Positions 45,162 through 57,580 are shown, counted from the first letter of the stretch. The stretch is DNA of 64,000 nucleotides from Ampelomyces quisqualis (GCA_018398575.1 JAGTXZ010000014.1:2108001-2172000); one strand, 5' to 3'. Notes: generated by a model from the sequence alone, not told the origin. A program made the numbers and translations.

Positions 45162-45966
45162 ATGCCTGCCGAACTCAACGGCCTGCCCGCCGTCAATGGC
45201 ACGGCCAGCCACACGAGCGACCTTGCCAACCCTCCACCTGCACACGCGGCCTTCCATTCGATACCAGAGGTCGTCGACGCTTTCGGTATGCCTTCAGTCT
45301 CTGGTGGTGCATCGCCTGCTGACCCCACTCTCCCCACCAGCCAACGATGAATTCGTCATCGTCCTCGACTCGCCCTCTCGCGAAAACGAAGGTGACTTGA
45401 TCATTGCCGCGTCCGCCCTCACCCCCGCCAAAGCCTCCTTCATGATCCGCTATTCCTCGGGCTACCTCTGCGCCCCGCTCCCCGTCTCGCGCGCCGCAGC
45501 CCTCCACCTCCCACAAATGGTCGCCGACAACGCCGACCCCAACCAGACCGCGTACACCGTGTCCGTCGACGCCGCAGACGCCACCGTAACAACGGGCATA
45601 AGCGCACAAGACCGGAGCTTGACGTGCAGAATGCTCGCAGACCCTACTGTCAAGGCGTCGAGCTTCAGGCGGCCGGGCCATGTGCTGCCACTGCAGGCAC
45701 GTGACGGCGGTGTTCGCGTCAGGAGGGGCCATACAGAAGCTGCCGTGGATCTGTGTCGGTTAGCGGGCAAGCAGCCCGTGGGCGTGATTTGCGAGCTCAT
45801 CACAGATGGAGAGGTCGTGCCCGGCAAGCCAGCATTCGAGGGGGGAGGCATGATGCGGAGAGACGAGTGTTTGGCGTTTGGCAAAGAGTGGGGCATCAAG
45901 GTGTGCACAATTGAAGACTTGGTCGCGTACATTGAGCAGAATGCAGACAAGCTGTCGGTCGTCTAG
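45162..45966 (+). CDS. RIB3: 3,4-dihydroxy-2-butanone 4-phosphate synthase
   Basis: Two exons, 45162-45285 and 45341-45966 (55-bp intron, GTATGC donor and CACCAG acceptor), giving 249 residues. It converts ribulose 5-phosphate to 3,4-dihydroxy-2-butanone 4-phosphate and formate, one of the two precursor arms of riboflavin synthesis. The domain starts directly after the intron (FVIVLDSPSRENEGDLIIAA with the metal-binding acidic cluster). Also visible are HVLPLQARDGGVRVRRGHTE, GHTEAAVDL and GVICELITDGE. It stands alone, with no GTP cyclohydrolase II domain, as in yeast Rib3. The N-terminal 40 residues are a non-conserved Ala/Asn/Pro-rich lead. Confidence 0.94.
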
Positions 45967-46466
45967 GAGGTTGCCAAGAGGCTATTGTGAGCGTATGGTC
46001 AGCGGAAGACGGTTGTGGCAGAGACGTCATTGTCAACACCATCGCAACCCCATCAAGGGAGTGAGTGTGTGCAATTATGCACCAGAGTTCACTTGTTGGT
46101 AGCGGGTGAAACGTGTAAGCCCGTCTCTACTGTACAGTTCAACGACCTTGTAAATCTACCATCGTCATAGACAAGCGCCAGGGGATATCTCGTATAAACC
46201 GCGCAGTCACCTAGCCCAGACGTTACGTGTCGATGGTCACCCGGTCACGCCCAACGCCGCTGAAATGCCTACAACCAAGATGCGGGCAGAGCGAAAAACA
46301 CGCTACATGCAAGTGATACCCAACGCCAATGCCATGAATATACATGGCGATAAGCAGGGACACAGGGGTAAATGGATGACTTTCAAAGCCGCACCGCCTG
46401 AAATCTGACAGGTAGGTGTAATCAATGCAGCTAACGGGCGGTTCCCTGGTACGCCACAGTGACAAA
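45967..46466. other. Convergent spacer, RIB3 / Stu2-like
   Basis: No gene recognised; it holds the 3' ends of two convergent genes. Confidence 0.5.
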
Positions 46467-49233
46467 TTACTGGGGCGTCCTTCCTATGCCTTGTTTTGCC
46501 TAGGAATTCGTTAGTCAAGGCTCATGTCAAAAAGATACTTGCTACACACCTTCATCATCTCAATTCTCTGCTTCAGGTTTTGCGTAACTTCAGCAGCACG
46601 TTTCCAGCTCTCTGCGCCGGACGCTGCCTGTGAGCTTCCGGCTCGACTTGAGCCGTTTTCTGGTGGGCTGGTCCGACCACCGCCTCTGGACGATAACGAA
46701 GACTTCGCAGATGCATCTGCTCGCAATGGACTCAGCTTTCCACTCAAGTTGCTGGTGGGCCGTGACAGGGAGTCATAGTTCTCCTTACCGTCACCGCCTG
46801 GGCTCCCGGGCCCGCTAGCAAAGCTCCGCTCGCGTCTGCCATAGAGTCCATGACTGCCATACCCAGAGTCACCAAGCCGAGCACCATTGGTATTGTCGGT
46901 ATAAATTGGTTCACCCATCTCCGTGGGCGGGGGTGATGTGGCGCGTACTTGACGACTGAGTTCTCTCTTTAGACGATCAACTTCCCGACGCTGATTCTGC
47001 ACGGTTTGCTCTGCAGCTTCATAGTCAGAGCGGGCACGAACAAGTTGGGTCTCTTTTGCCTTGATTGAGAGCACATCGCGAGTATGATCTTCGATGAGTT
47101 GCGCGTTCTGATTTTGGAGTTCGTGAATCTGCGATGTAAGCTTTGTACGCTCGCTACGAAGATCTTCGTTTTGTCGTCGGACCCGGTCAACTTCAGCGCG
47201 AAGCTCATCCAGCTCGGCTCGCTCCACCAAGCTGAGGCCATTGGGTGCTTGCGCGGCTGGCGGTGCTGCAACTGGCTCCGCAGCCGGCTTGCCCAAAGGA
47301 CGGCCTGCAAGACCGCGTCCAGCTCCAAACTTTGGTTGCGGTGGTGCTGGAAACTCTTCCGGGGGAGGAGATGCAATCGGTCGTGCTGGTGACGGTGGTG
47401 GCATGCCAGGGCCAGGTTTCTTGAGTCCTCCGAGTCTCGAGGGCGCAGCCACGCCAGACTTGGGAGCTCCCAATTTCGAAGCACCAGGTCTTGATGTTGG
47501 TTTAGGCGCTAGGGGCGCTGTAGGCTCTTCCGCAGCAGCAGGGGGAGGCGCCCTGGCTGCAGGAGGGGCTTTCTTCGTGCCTCCAGGCGCTGGTCGTTTG
47601 CCAGGCGGCTTCTTTGTAGGCGGAGGAGCCGCGGGCTTCGGAGGAGCTACCGCTTTAGGCTTATACTTAGCTTTGACTTCTGCAGATTCGAAGTATTCCT
47701 TAATCTTGGTCTTTCTGATTTCATCCAGACCGTCAAGGTGAGCATTCATAATGCGATCTCCCATGATCTTCCATAGAGTACCAAGTACCTCGGCACCAGC
47801 TGAGCGTTGGACCTCTTGTGACTCAGTCAAGAGCTTTGAGGAGGCTTCTGCAATTGCCTTGGCTTGTTCTGGTGTAGGTGCTTCGCGTGTGGCTGACAAG
47901 CTGCGAATGAGGAATCGGGTAGACTCGAGCTTCACCTGTGGATTCTTGTGTTTCAGGAATTCTAGAATCTCCTCCAAACAATCTTGGATGCTGGTAGACG
48001 CAAAAGCTGCATCTAGTGCGCCTCCGATGGCATCCGTGATTGACTGCTTCTTCTCCTTCAATCGTTCCATCATTGGGCCCATGATGTCCTTTCGATATCT
48101 AGCAAAGCTCTTTTTCAAACCCTTGGCGAGAAGCTCAACACAGTTTGCGGCAGTTGAAACAACGGCAATATTCGCATCCTTCATGCTCTTCGCAAATCCT
48201 CGGATGAGCTCGTCAAATGGACCCTCAGCGATCTTGGGGTGATTCAAGGCCCTTTGAACCTCTTCGAGCACCTCCTTGCGGTCTTTCCATTTGGACGATC
48301 CGAGTCGCTCACTGTAGTCCTTTGGAAGATTGGGAAATACATCGACTGCCTCGAATTCCGGTTCGAGATCGATGGCGGCATCCTCCTCTTCTTCGCCATA
48401 TTCATCTTCCGCAGCAGGCGCTGCAATCGCGGCCTCTTTCGCGGCTTGCTGAGACCGTAACAGCCTCTCCTGTTTGGGCGGCGGTTCGTCCTTTACATTC
48501 TCGAAAAGCTTGTCCAGATCTGTCTGCTGTACAGGTTTCAAGTCGTTCCAGAATAGTGGTTTCATGGCCTCCTTGAGCCAGCGGTAGAATTCAACAGTAA
48601 GTTCCTGCGCCTTCGCTCGCACGTTCTTGTCGGCATGACCGTACATCTTTGGTAACATCTTGAGTACCGACTTGGGCTCGATTGTCTTGCAACCGTATGC
48701 ATGGTACATTTGCGCGAGCGCGTCTAAGGCTGCAGCAATGACTTTGGGCTGCTTGTGTGACAAGATGGGCAGAAGCTCTTCAATGACTGGGTCGGGCTTG
48801 TCGGCTTCGACGTAGAGCATGAGTGCCTCGAGGGCCTTTTGCTTTGCGGCTGGCCTCGTTGATGGCAAGCCCTTCTCGGCGATAGTCGCGATGGTGATTT
48901 GTCGAGTTCTAGGTATTGTTCATTAGCAAAGGCTCTCGTGGTACCTGTCTTAGACTGTCCGTACCGTACGCAGCCGTCTCGGCCAGAGATTTCGAGGAAG
49001 GCGCATAATGCGCCGAGTCCTTCCTGCTGTGCTGCAACATTGGAATCGCCTACCACACCCTTCCATATGCTTGCATCGTTGACAAACTGGCGCACAACAG
49101 GCTCATGTTCGCTGGCAGCGGAGCTGAACTCTTTGGCAGCAGCTTCGTATGCCTCTTTCCGGACCTTCCAATTCTTGTGGATAAAGCGGTCGGTGAGCGG
49201 GAGCGAACCGAAATCTTCCTCCTGGTCGGCCAT
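46467..49233 (-). CDS. XMAP215/Stu2-type microtubule polymerase
   Basis: Three exons read leftward: 49233-48965, 48908-46550 and a terminal 33-base exon 46499-46467, giving 886 residues. Introns are 56 and 50 bp. The protein adds tubulin to microtubule plus ends and acts at spindle poles and kinetochores. Two TOG domains are visible: TOG1 at about 1-240 (FIHKNWKVRKEAYEAAAKEF, NVRAKAQELTVEFYRWLKEA) and TOG2 at about 285-510 (LGSSKWKDRKEVLEEVQRAL, KNPQVKLESTRFLIRSLS). A Lys/Pro/Ala-rich microtubule-binding stretch and a coiled coil (about 655-750) follow. The second intron has GACTAAC and TTCCTAG; unspliced, the frame would end VCSKYLFDMSLD, spliced it ends AKQGIGRTPQ. Confidence 0.88.
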
Positions 49234-49639
49234 GTTGTGATGTGGGACGTGGGAGATTGCGGGGTACTATCGAGGCACAAAGAGCTGCGCGGCGGTCAGT
49301 TGCACTACTTTGCTTTTGCGGATGGTCGCAGTAGCTACGAAGGTTGTTGATGCCTCGCGATTGTGGCAGCGAGGAGTTGCGCGCAAACAACAGCGGGTGG
49401 TTGTGATGCGTGGTATGGGCGCTAGTGCGGGAGGCAGGAGCGGGCGGACACACGTACCGATGACTGTGGATGCATGCGGCTCGTTAATTTACGCGCGCGA
49501 GCTGGGCTGGTCGCGTTCAAGGGAAGCAATGGCAACGTGGAGCGGTTGTGATGGTGGGGTGCGTGGGCGGCGCTGCCAAAGTTGGGCATACATGTATTCG
49601 TATTGTGGTGGGTGCTTGTTTCCGCAGCGACGACGTCGA
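49234..49639. other. Upstream region of the Stu2-like gene
   Basis: Promoter of the Stu2-like gene. No gene recognised; the far side merges into the PAC1 relic. Confidence 0.5.
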
Positions 49640-50180
49640 TCGAATCGAATAGTAGAATGCGTGATGGACCCCTTGACCCCGCGCCTCGCCAATTGCTCCG
49701 TCGCCGTCGCTCTCAACAGCCTCTCCCGCCGTTGCTGTACACTCTGCGTGCCAGAAGCCGCTGCACCGCCTGCGGGTGCCCAAGCATCATCTCCAGCTGG
49801 CCTGAAAGACACCCCGCCAATCAGCAGCTCTGCAGAATACGTCGCTACAGGGTCAAGAGACGAGACAAGACAATCAAGATTTGGGATGGACCAGGTACAC
49901 TGTTCAAGACTCTGGTAGGGCACGACAACTGGGTGCGGGCCTTGACCTTTTATCCTGGTGGCAAATATCTCTTGTCCGCAAGCGACGACGAGACAACACG
50001 GGGTTAGGATCTTACGCAAGAAGGTCGCTGTGTCAAGGTCGTTACAGATGCTCATGGTCAGATACCAATACCAACACCAAGAGAATACGGCTAGAACCAC
50101 CGTATGCGCAGCCCAAAAATCTTGGTGCTGTGGAGATTTGGGTGAACTGCGACAAGCATACTAAGACCATCAGGGCATGA
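49640..50180 (+). pseudogene. PAC1/LIS1 3' fragment (WD-repeat relic)
   Basis: The sequence encodes, in broken frames, the last WD repeats of the dynein regulator PAC1/LIS1. One frame gives AGLKDTPPISSSAEYVATGS followed by RD. After a 5-base duplication (GAGAC at 49857-49861 and 49862-49866) the next frame gives KTIKIWDGPGTLFKTLVGHD, then NWVRALTFYPGGKYLLSASD. A further shift near 50001 interrupts the WDLTQEGRCVKV strand; decayed sequence resembling the last strands runs to about 50178. The first two-thirds of the gene (LisH, coiled coil, early WD repeats) is absent. PAC1 is essential for nuclear migration, so an intact copy should exist elsewhere. Confidence 0.75.
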
Positions 50181-52715
50181 CTGATGAATATTACGCAAGT
50201 ATGAACGGTGTCGAAGTGACCGAGACTACGACGCGACCCAGGCAACAATTACTTGGGTAGATGTGTATACGGCAGGAGTCTCAAGGAGACTTGAGATAGA
50301 GGAAGGCGTAGCTGTGTCTCGTGGCACGGGGATACTCAGTTGTCGCAGATTTAATGAAGTATGGCATGCTTGCAGTAGAGAACCGATAAATGGAGGCACA
50401 ATAACGTCTCTTGATCTTGGATAGCGCAGAACTCCATGGAGCCCACCTACTCCCCAAAGAACTCGTGATTGACATTAGTTCATGCGCATTTGCAGTATTT
50501 TTGTCCCTACAGTTGTTTGAATAATGCACCAATGTATACTTTGATGCACATGTCAGCTTCAGCGGGTGTAGATTGAGCTCACGTGCCCAGCCCCACCGTC
50601 TTTGCTCGGCGCGCTAGCGGCACCGGAAAAACTCAGTGTCCAAGCTCCGATTAAGCTCAACTTTTTTTGATGGGGCTTTCCCTCTTCTCTTTTACCACAA
50701 ACAGCTTCGCACCATCCTCTCGCGTCATGGCGACCGTCCCTGGTGCGTTCTACTGCATCACGTTGCGATTTGCTACATGAGGCAAATAGTATGTCATGCT
50801 GACTTCAAGTACGAACTTTCCTCTCCTCAATCCCCACTTACAAGATGATACACAAAGCCAAATTCAAACTAGAGTCTTTGACCTTTCGGGGAATGAAACT
50901 CCTGCTTGCACGTCAGTCTGAACGCAACACTCAGTCTTCCCTTCTTCACATCTACCGCAACTCCAAGCTCTGTACTGACATTGCTTAGAACCTCTTATGC
51001 ATTTTCGCCAAGCGCTTTGCCTGAAATCGCGATGTTTACATCGGCCGTGACGCGCACATGATTGTCACGACCTACGAGTATGTCCCACCCCTTCTATACC
51101 CCCACGCTTCCAATGATGATCTGTTGTGCTTCGGCACGCTGGAAATTACCGACCGAGACTTCGGTCTATGGCGAAAAAACATGGCTGTTTCTGATACTAT
51201 TCCCACCAACTCTTTCATTATCACACGCGCTCAGCTGCTCAGGCTGACCGTTCGTGCCGAACAGGCTTCCAACCTGAGTTTAGGAAAGCTCGCCTCCAGC
51301 CACCGGTACGCCTACCCCAAATTTTCCTGCACGCTCTCGCACGCACGATGATGAAACGGCACTGGGCTCCGACAATTCTTGACGGACATGCCTACCATGG
51401 CAGGCCTCAGAAACCTCGCCGACTGAGACTTGCGAAGCGATTGCGTGTTTGGAAATGGTTGACCAGAGCCTGGCTGACCAACCACAGTCGTGGCAGATTT
51501 ACGTCACTCGGCAAACACAGCAGGTAAGCGCAATAGCTCTTCCATGCCCTTGGAGATGATGCGACTTCAGATGACGAGTCTGACGGGTTCGCCCTGTGAC
51601 GACCTCATTTAAAATATCCATTCATGCCTTTCTGATCCAACACCACCCTCACGTCCTTCACCACATGTCCTTGGCTTAGCTAACTCTGTTTTAGTTCTTT
51701 CCGGGGGCTCTGCTCATGGAGGTACGGTCTTTCCCGCTCCCACCTCGCCTGCGATGATGAACCGACACAATCAAAGACAAGCATATGTCCAAGCTTCGGC
51801 AAAGACGAGAATCGTCATGACTGATATGCAGTCCTCACTTCTTGATTGAAAATCTTTATTCGTGGAGCGCGCTGGCTGACCAGCTGCGTGCAGGCTTGTA
51901 AGTATGGAATGCTGCGTGTGATGTTACCACCTAGGTATGTACGCAACCCTTTCCTTCCCGCATTGCTTCAAAAGATGAACATTCAATTTATCACGACGGT
52001 CTACCGAGCTACGGCTATGGTGATAACTGCCTGTGACAGGGCAAGAGTCTGATCGGCATCCTTCAATCTACTACTACTGTTCGCACTAGCCTGTCAGTGA
52101 CTGACATGTGTAACAGATCTACGGTAAGCTTCTACATCTTGTTGCTTCGCCTGAATCTCTACTATGATGCTTGGCAATTCCATCGTTGGATCCACCATGC
52201 TTCCAATCAGTTCCAACAGCAATATGCAATCATGCCAACAGAAAATTTCGTCTTTCGCTACCTTAAGCATCGTGTCTACGGCTCATAGCTACTCGCTCCT
52301 GATAACCAGCGTCAATATCGGTGACTACCTCAATACAGCCTCCGCTTCGTAAGACAGCTTACGATAGAATCATTCAGCGTATTTGCAATTATCAGATCTG
52401 TCTATCCAATATAATCCAATTGTTATGTCTTCTCGAATCTGTGCTGTTAATTGAATGAATTCCGAGCGTCTGTCTTGTCAGGTAAGAAGTGCCTAATCTT
52501 CGCAATTTAGAGCACGATTTGACATTCGTGGTGGCTGTCATACCACGAGATCAATCTTCGCCGTTGCTTCAAGTATATTTCAGATCGTCTGGGCCAAGAT
52601 GAGTTTCGCGCTATTAAGGGAGATAGGTGACTAGGTAAGTCAGGATTTACAGGGCTGGACGTGAAGAGAACGAGATGACCAGATATCATTAATGCCCGGT
52701 CGTAATATTGACTCG
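50181..52715. other. Unresolved stretch with intron-like signals
   Basis: I could not build a complete gene. A good leader and start occur at 50728 (MATVP, then a GTGCGT donor; acceptor at 50810). It leads into an open frame (RTFLSSIPTYKMIHKAKFKL and on) that stops at about 50992. Further coding-looking pieces lie on the plus strand: RDVYIGRDAHMIVTTYE at about 51034-51084, continuing in ORF 51058-51351; AIACLEMVDQSLADQPQSWQ before a GTAAGC donor at about 51530; HFLIENLYSWSALADQLRAG before GTAAGT at about 51899; YVRNPFLPALLQKMNIQF at about 51936-51992. An in-frame TGA lies before the second piece. Either an intron-rich gene of unknown family or a decayed one. Confidence 0.3.
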
Positions 52716-53970
52716 TTATTCCTTCATCATGCACGCCCCCCTAGCCTCGGAATGATGATTGCGGAGCGTCTCATCCAATTCCTTTGCGTCCTTTGGCGGC
52801 GCTTTATTGTAGAAAATATGCACACTAGTCGTTCTCTTGATGAGAGGATCCAGCGGTATCTGGCTCGCTTGACTAATGTTATCCACACTGACTCTCGTGT
52901 CCAATGCGTCCTTTGCATACGGACTGCGGTCCGTCCTGCTCTTTGTGTACCCATTCCGGGTGTTTCTTCCCATGTGGCTGCCGGTCCCGTAGCGCGGTGT
53001 GTGAGAGTTCGACGACATCTTGGTCGTTGAGCCGACCAAGAAGCCCCAGATCATGCGGCTGAGCGCGAGGTTGGTTGCGATAATACCGAGGTGCAGTTCG
53101 GTATTTGCCCAGATAGCGGCGATAGCGTAGTCGTAGGACAAGTCGGCGGTCTTGATACCCAAAGAGGAGGCGCGAATTATGGCAACGACTGTAGCGACGA
53201 GGCCCAGAGACATGAGACAGCAGACACCGATCTTGGTCTTCAGGGTGATCTTGACTTTCCATAGCACAGCGACAGGAAGAAGTGCGCAAATGAAGTCGGT
53301 AACTACAGAGTACGCTGTCAAGAAGTCAGTGACCTGTGAGCAATATCTCGGGCTGAAGAAATACATACCGACTTGCACATAAATTGAGTAGATCCTGACC
53401 TCGGTAGGCCAACACTTCCCATGCGGCATGATCTTCCAAGATTTCTCGATTGGTCTGCATTGCGCAAGCAGAACAAGTATGGGTTCCAGATTGGTCAGAA
53501 CCAATCCAACCATCATTGTGTACAAGCAACGACGCAAAACCTTTTCGTTCTTGATTCGCAAAATCAAAAAGCAGATACTGCACTTGAGCAACCCGATATT
53601 AGTGAAGAGAAAGATTTGCGTCATCCATGTCAAGAAGTTAACATATTCGTAGTCCTCCACCGATAGGTACCATCGATGTCGGCCATTTCCACGCTTGACT
53701 GATGCGATCTGCAGACTTGTGCGTATTATGGCCAAGACACAACATACTGTGATGGCGTAGTCGTCCTGTATACATCAGCAAATGTTTGGGGGGGGGCGTT
53801 CTCAGCTAGATTGGACGAACCCAGCCCAGCGCGCGGCGCTTGTACCGTGCCCACGATCTCAGTCCCGTGGTAACGATCGTGAAGGACGTCAGGATACAGG
53901 TGAGGACAAGCAACACACCCCCAACCGACTCATCCGGCGGGAGGGGGTTCGGCGGTTGGACGGCTGCCAT
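52716..53970 (-). CDS. PTH11-type rhodopsin-fold membrane protein (second)
   Basis: Three exons read leftward: 53970-53821, 53765-53369, 53314-52716 (introns 55 and 54 bp), giving 381 residues. Seven-helix 'rhodopsin domain' family of fungal membrane proteins. Visible are the first helix GGVLLVLTCILTSFTIVTTG, WARYKRRALGWDDYAITVCC (the WDDY motif spans intron 1), LTWMTQIFLFTNIGLLKCSI, QVAYSVVTDFICALLPVAVL across intron 2, and IWANTELHLGIIATNLALSR, the best family hallmark. The C-terminal 110 residues are a cytosolic Ser/Arg-rich tail. Intron 2 is 54 bp, open and in frame, so retention would add 18 residues. Intron 1 contains a run of nine G on the plus strand. Confidence 0.88.
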
Positions 53971-54942
53971 GTAGAGGATGTTAAGGTTTGAAGACCCAGT
54001 GGGGATTGGGGACTGACCCTCGTAGGGATTTGTTGATTTAAGGCACCGAATCGACAGTATTTGTGTCAAAAAGCACCGAGTCTTGCCAGCCTCGAGAAGA
54101 CAAACCTGTACATCCTTGGGCGCTGAGAATCCGCCCAGGCGGATGTACCGCGACCTGTCCGGGCGTCGGTTGATAGTGCCTCTATGGGGAACTGGACCGG
54201 CCCGATCGCGCGTTACAGTAGGTATTTACCGCGCCGGTTAAGTTAGCCGTGTTTGCAAAAGGTTTTCCCCAGCTGCGTTCGACCGCAATCTGCACCATGC
54301 GTACGAATCGCATGAACTAGTGAAAGACAGCACGGGAAAGATGTCAAGCTGAACAATGTCAAGCTCCCCCATGTTACCTAGGTATCGACAGAAAACCGAG
54401 TCATGCTTGTGGCTTCTCGGGACAACGGGGAAGTGTTGCTCCAGACAGACTACGAGTAGGCGGCGCGAGGTACCGGTACCAGTGCAAGCGCCACCCCGGT
54501 TGTTCGCTGGATCACAGTTCGCATAGATTGAGTTTCCTCGTGGAGGAGGGCCAGGGGTTGCAAACTTCCGTGTGCAGGATTCTGTTCTCATCAAGAAGCG
54601 TTCATTCTCCATCAGCAAGTTGTTCCAACATTTCACTCGATCTACTTTTCCATGAAGCTCTCCGCAACGCACCGTGGAGCCCAGGTGCGCACGACTCGTC
54701 AAATCCACATCTGAGGTCTCTTTGGGTAAGTAGTCCGCATCTTCGCATGAAAATCGCAAGGCGCCTCATGCACGTCCACAATCAACAAATCAGACTCGAA
54801 GAAAACATTAGCTCGAATACTCCAAGGGGCAAAATATGTGCGGCTTGCAGTACGAATACCACGCAGCGAGCTTTCTTCCGCTCTCCACTCCTCGCATCTG
54901 CAGGTTCCTTGCATCTGTTCCTGCGTTTCAGCCATTGTGAAG
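53971..54942. other. Divergent region, rhodopsin-fold / GMC oxidoreductase
   Basis: No gene recognised; contains both promoters. A 173-codon frame at 54238-54759 on the minus strand has no coding character. Confidence 0.5.
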
Positions 54943-56802
54943 ATGAAGTTCTGGACTCTGACCTTCGTTGCGCCCAATTTGCTGGCATCTATTAGTGCCA
55001 CAGCTGTAAAGCGCGGCTCCAACTCGTATGACTTTGTAAGTTGCCGCAGATCAAGTTTCGGCGACCCTACGGTACCGGGCCGAAGAAGAAGATGCAGCTT
55101 CTAATCACGACTGCAGATCGTTGTAGGAGGCGGCACAGCCGGCCTTGCAGTTGCTTCTCGTATTAGCGTTGGACTCCCAAATCTCAGCGTTCTCGTAATT
55201 GAAGCCGGACCTGATGGCCGTCAAGAGCCTGGCATCACGATTCCAGGTCGTAAGGGATCGACCCTTGGGGGCAAGTACGACTGGAACTTCACCACAGTCG
55301 CACAACCTGCCGCAAACAATCGAGTATTTTCGCAGAACCGCGGTAAAGTGCTCGGTGGCAGCTCTGCCCTTAATCTCATGACATGGGACCGCACCACTGT
55401 CGCTGAGCTCAACGCCTGGGAGAAGCTCGGCAATACAGGATGGAACTGGAACAGTTTGTACTCGGCGATGCTGAAGTGCGAAACGTTTCTACCCTCATCA
55501 TCGTATGGTGACGAAGGTTTCGGCACCACCGGCCCCATCCGTACTCTTATCAACCGGATCTTTCCCCAGCATCAATCCACGTGGTACCCCACTCTCAACA
55601 ACTTGGGCCTGCGAACCAACAACGAGTCCCTCGACGGTGACAGCATTGGTGTGTCTACCCAGCCCGGCAATATCAACCCCGACTACACTCGATCCTACGC
55701 ACCTGAGTATCTCAAGCTAGCCAAGAAGAACTTGATTCTCAAGCTCGATACCCGCGTCGCTAAGGTCAATTTCAAGGACAAAACAGCCGTTGGAGTCACT
55801 CTCGAGGATGGTACCACCATCTTTGCTAAGCGAGAGGTCATTCTCTCCGCTGGATCGTTCCAGACTCCTGGTCTCCTCGAGCTTTCTGGTATCGGTAGTG
55901 CTACGCTCCTGAAGAAACTTGGTATTCCTGTCGTCAAGGACCTTCCCACAGTGGGCGAAAACTTACAGGACCACATTCGCATCCAGGCTTCGTACCAGCT
56001 CAAGCCTAAGTACCCATCATTTGACGTGCTCAAGAACACCACCCGCGCTGCCGTTGAGTTGGCCCTGTACACTGCTGGTCAAACTTCGCTCTACGACTAC
56101 ACTGCTAGCGGATACTCGTACTTCCCATGGACGACAGTCTCCCACAATACTGCCGCGGCCATGCGCACCCTTGTCGAGAGTGACCAGACTCTGACGTCTC
56201 CTGCCGACAAGGTCAAGAAGAGCTGGATCTCAAGTTCGACGGTTCCCCAGCTTGAAGTCATCTTCTCCGATGGCTACACTGGCCTCAAGGGCTACCCAGC
56301 AGCCACTTCGCCTCTCTTCGGCATCGGCACTTTTGCCCTGATTGGTGTCGTTCAGCACCCTCTCAGCAAAGGCAACGTCCACATTGGCTCGCGCAACATC
56401 AACGATAAGCCCATCATCAACCCCAACTACCTTTCCCATCCTTATGATCTCCAGGCTGCTGCCAACCTCGCCAAGTACCTCCGCACCATCGCATCAGCGC
56501 ATCCCATGCGCGATATCTGGACCGAAGAGTATGAGCCTGGTAACGCCGTGCAGACAGACGAGGACTGGAAGAAGTATGCTTTGGCCAACACTTTGAGCAT
56601 CTACCACCCAATTGGTACTGCTGCTCTGCTACCTGAGAAGGATGGCGGTGTTGTCGACCCATCGCTCAAGGTCTATGGTGTTAAGGGCTTGAGGGTTGTC
56701 GATGCTAGTGTCATTCCTCTTCTCCCCAGTGCACATCTTCAGACACTTGTCTATGGTATTGCGGAGAAGGCAGCGCAGATCATCATCAAGGAGCACAAAT
56801 AG
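54943..56802 (+). CDS. Secreted GMC oxidoreductase (FAD)
   Basis: Two exons, 54943-55035 and 55117-56802 (81-bp intron, GTAAGT donor, CTAATC branch site), giving 592 residues. Signal peptide MKFWTLTFVAPNLLASISATA. The FAD ADP-binding motif VVGGGTAGLAVASRI starts right after the intron; its partner strand ends VLVIEAG. GMC signature 1 is GKVLGGSSALNLMTWDRT and signature 2 is GSFQTPGLLELSGIG. Catalytic His are in IYHPIGTAALLPE and in PSAHLQTLVYGIAEKAAQII. The family covers glucose oxidase/dehydrogenase, aryl-alcohol and choline oxidases. Extracellular alcohol or sugar oxidation is likely, but the substrate is not readable. Length is normal. Confidence 0.93.
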
Positions 56803-57580
56803 ACCAACCTTGCGTAGTGAAAGAATGCATGGAGCATAAAATATGTTGTGGATTTTTGGTGAACATGGTAACATGTAATTGCGTGACTTCCGGAATCCTT
56901 CCACGTGGGATTAATGAGCTGCCTTTCAAACCCGTTAGACTTGAAGAGATGACAAATTCGAATGATCATGCTGACCTGCAATCACAGCAAGAGACGATAG
57001 ACCGCCACGCTAAGCAAACTCATTTCCTTGAGTAAATACTGATATTAGTGTGCGTCTGCAAGCTACTTGTCAGGGGCACCACGAGTCACGACGCCGGGAA
57101 AGCGGAAAGCGAAATGACCAACACTCTTGCGTCGACAATGCATGACCGTGTTTCCTGACCGAGCCATCATGTAACCTTGCAGGATTTTTGAACAAGCAAT
57201 AATGTGTTAGCACGTCCTGCGACAACAGCTTGCTTGGTCAGCTGCAGCCACATATTCGAAAATCGACTCTCCATGAGCCGATGATGCGGGATATTCTGCC
57301 TCAGCGCTGTTTGGCAAGGAGCTTGGAAGTCGCGACTGCGACATATCACGCGACGGATAGTTTCTGGCCTACGTCTTGTTCGATGAGGACGGCGGCGGAC
57401 ATGTATCGAATTGTATATGTGGCACAAAATTTTCCATGTACCAGGAATCTTGTAAGAGATCAAGTTAATGGCAAGGAAGTTTGGAATACTTTTCTATCTA
57501 CCAACACGTAGATTTTGATTGATATGAACTCATGAACTCCTAAAGCCTAGTGGATTTACTGCAGTTCGTATTCGGCGCTT
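56803..57580. other. Spacer after the GMC gene
   Basis: No gene recognised. Confidence 0.5.

Noticed and set aside
54238..54759. 173-codon minus-strand frame before the GMC gene
   Set aside because: Composition is random (many Cys, Arg, Ser), with no family resemblance and no splice context.
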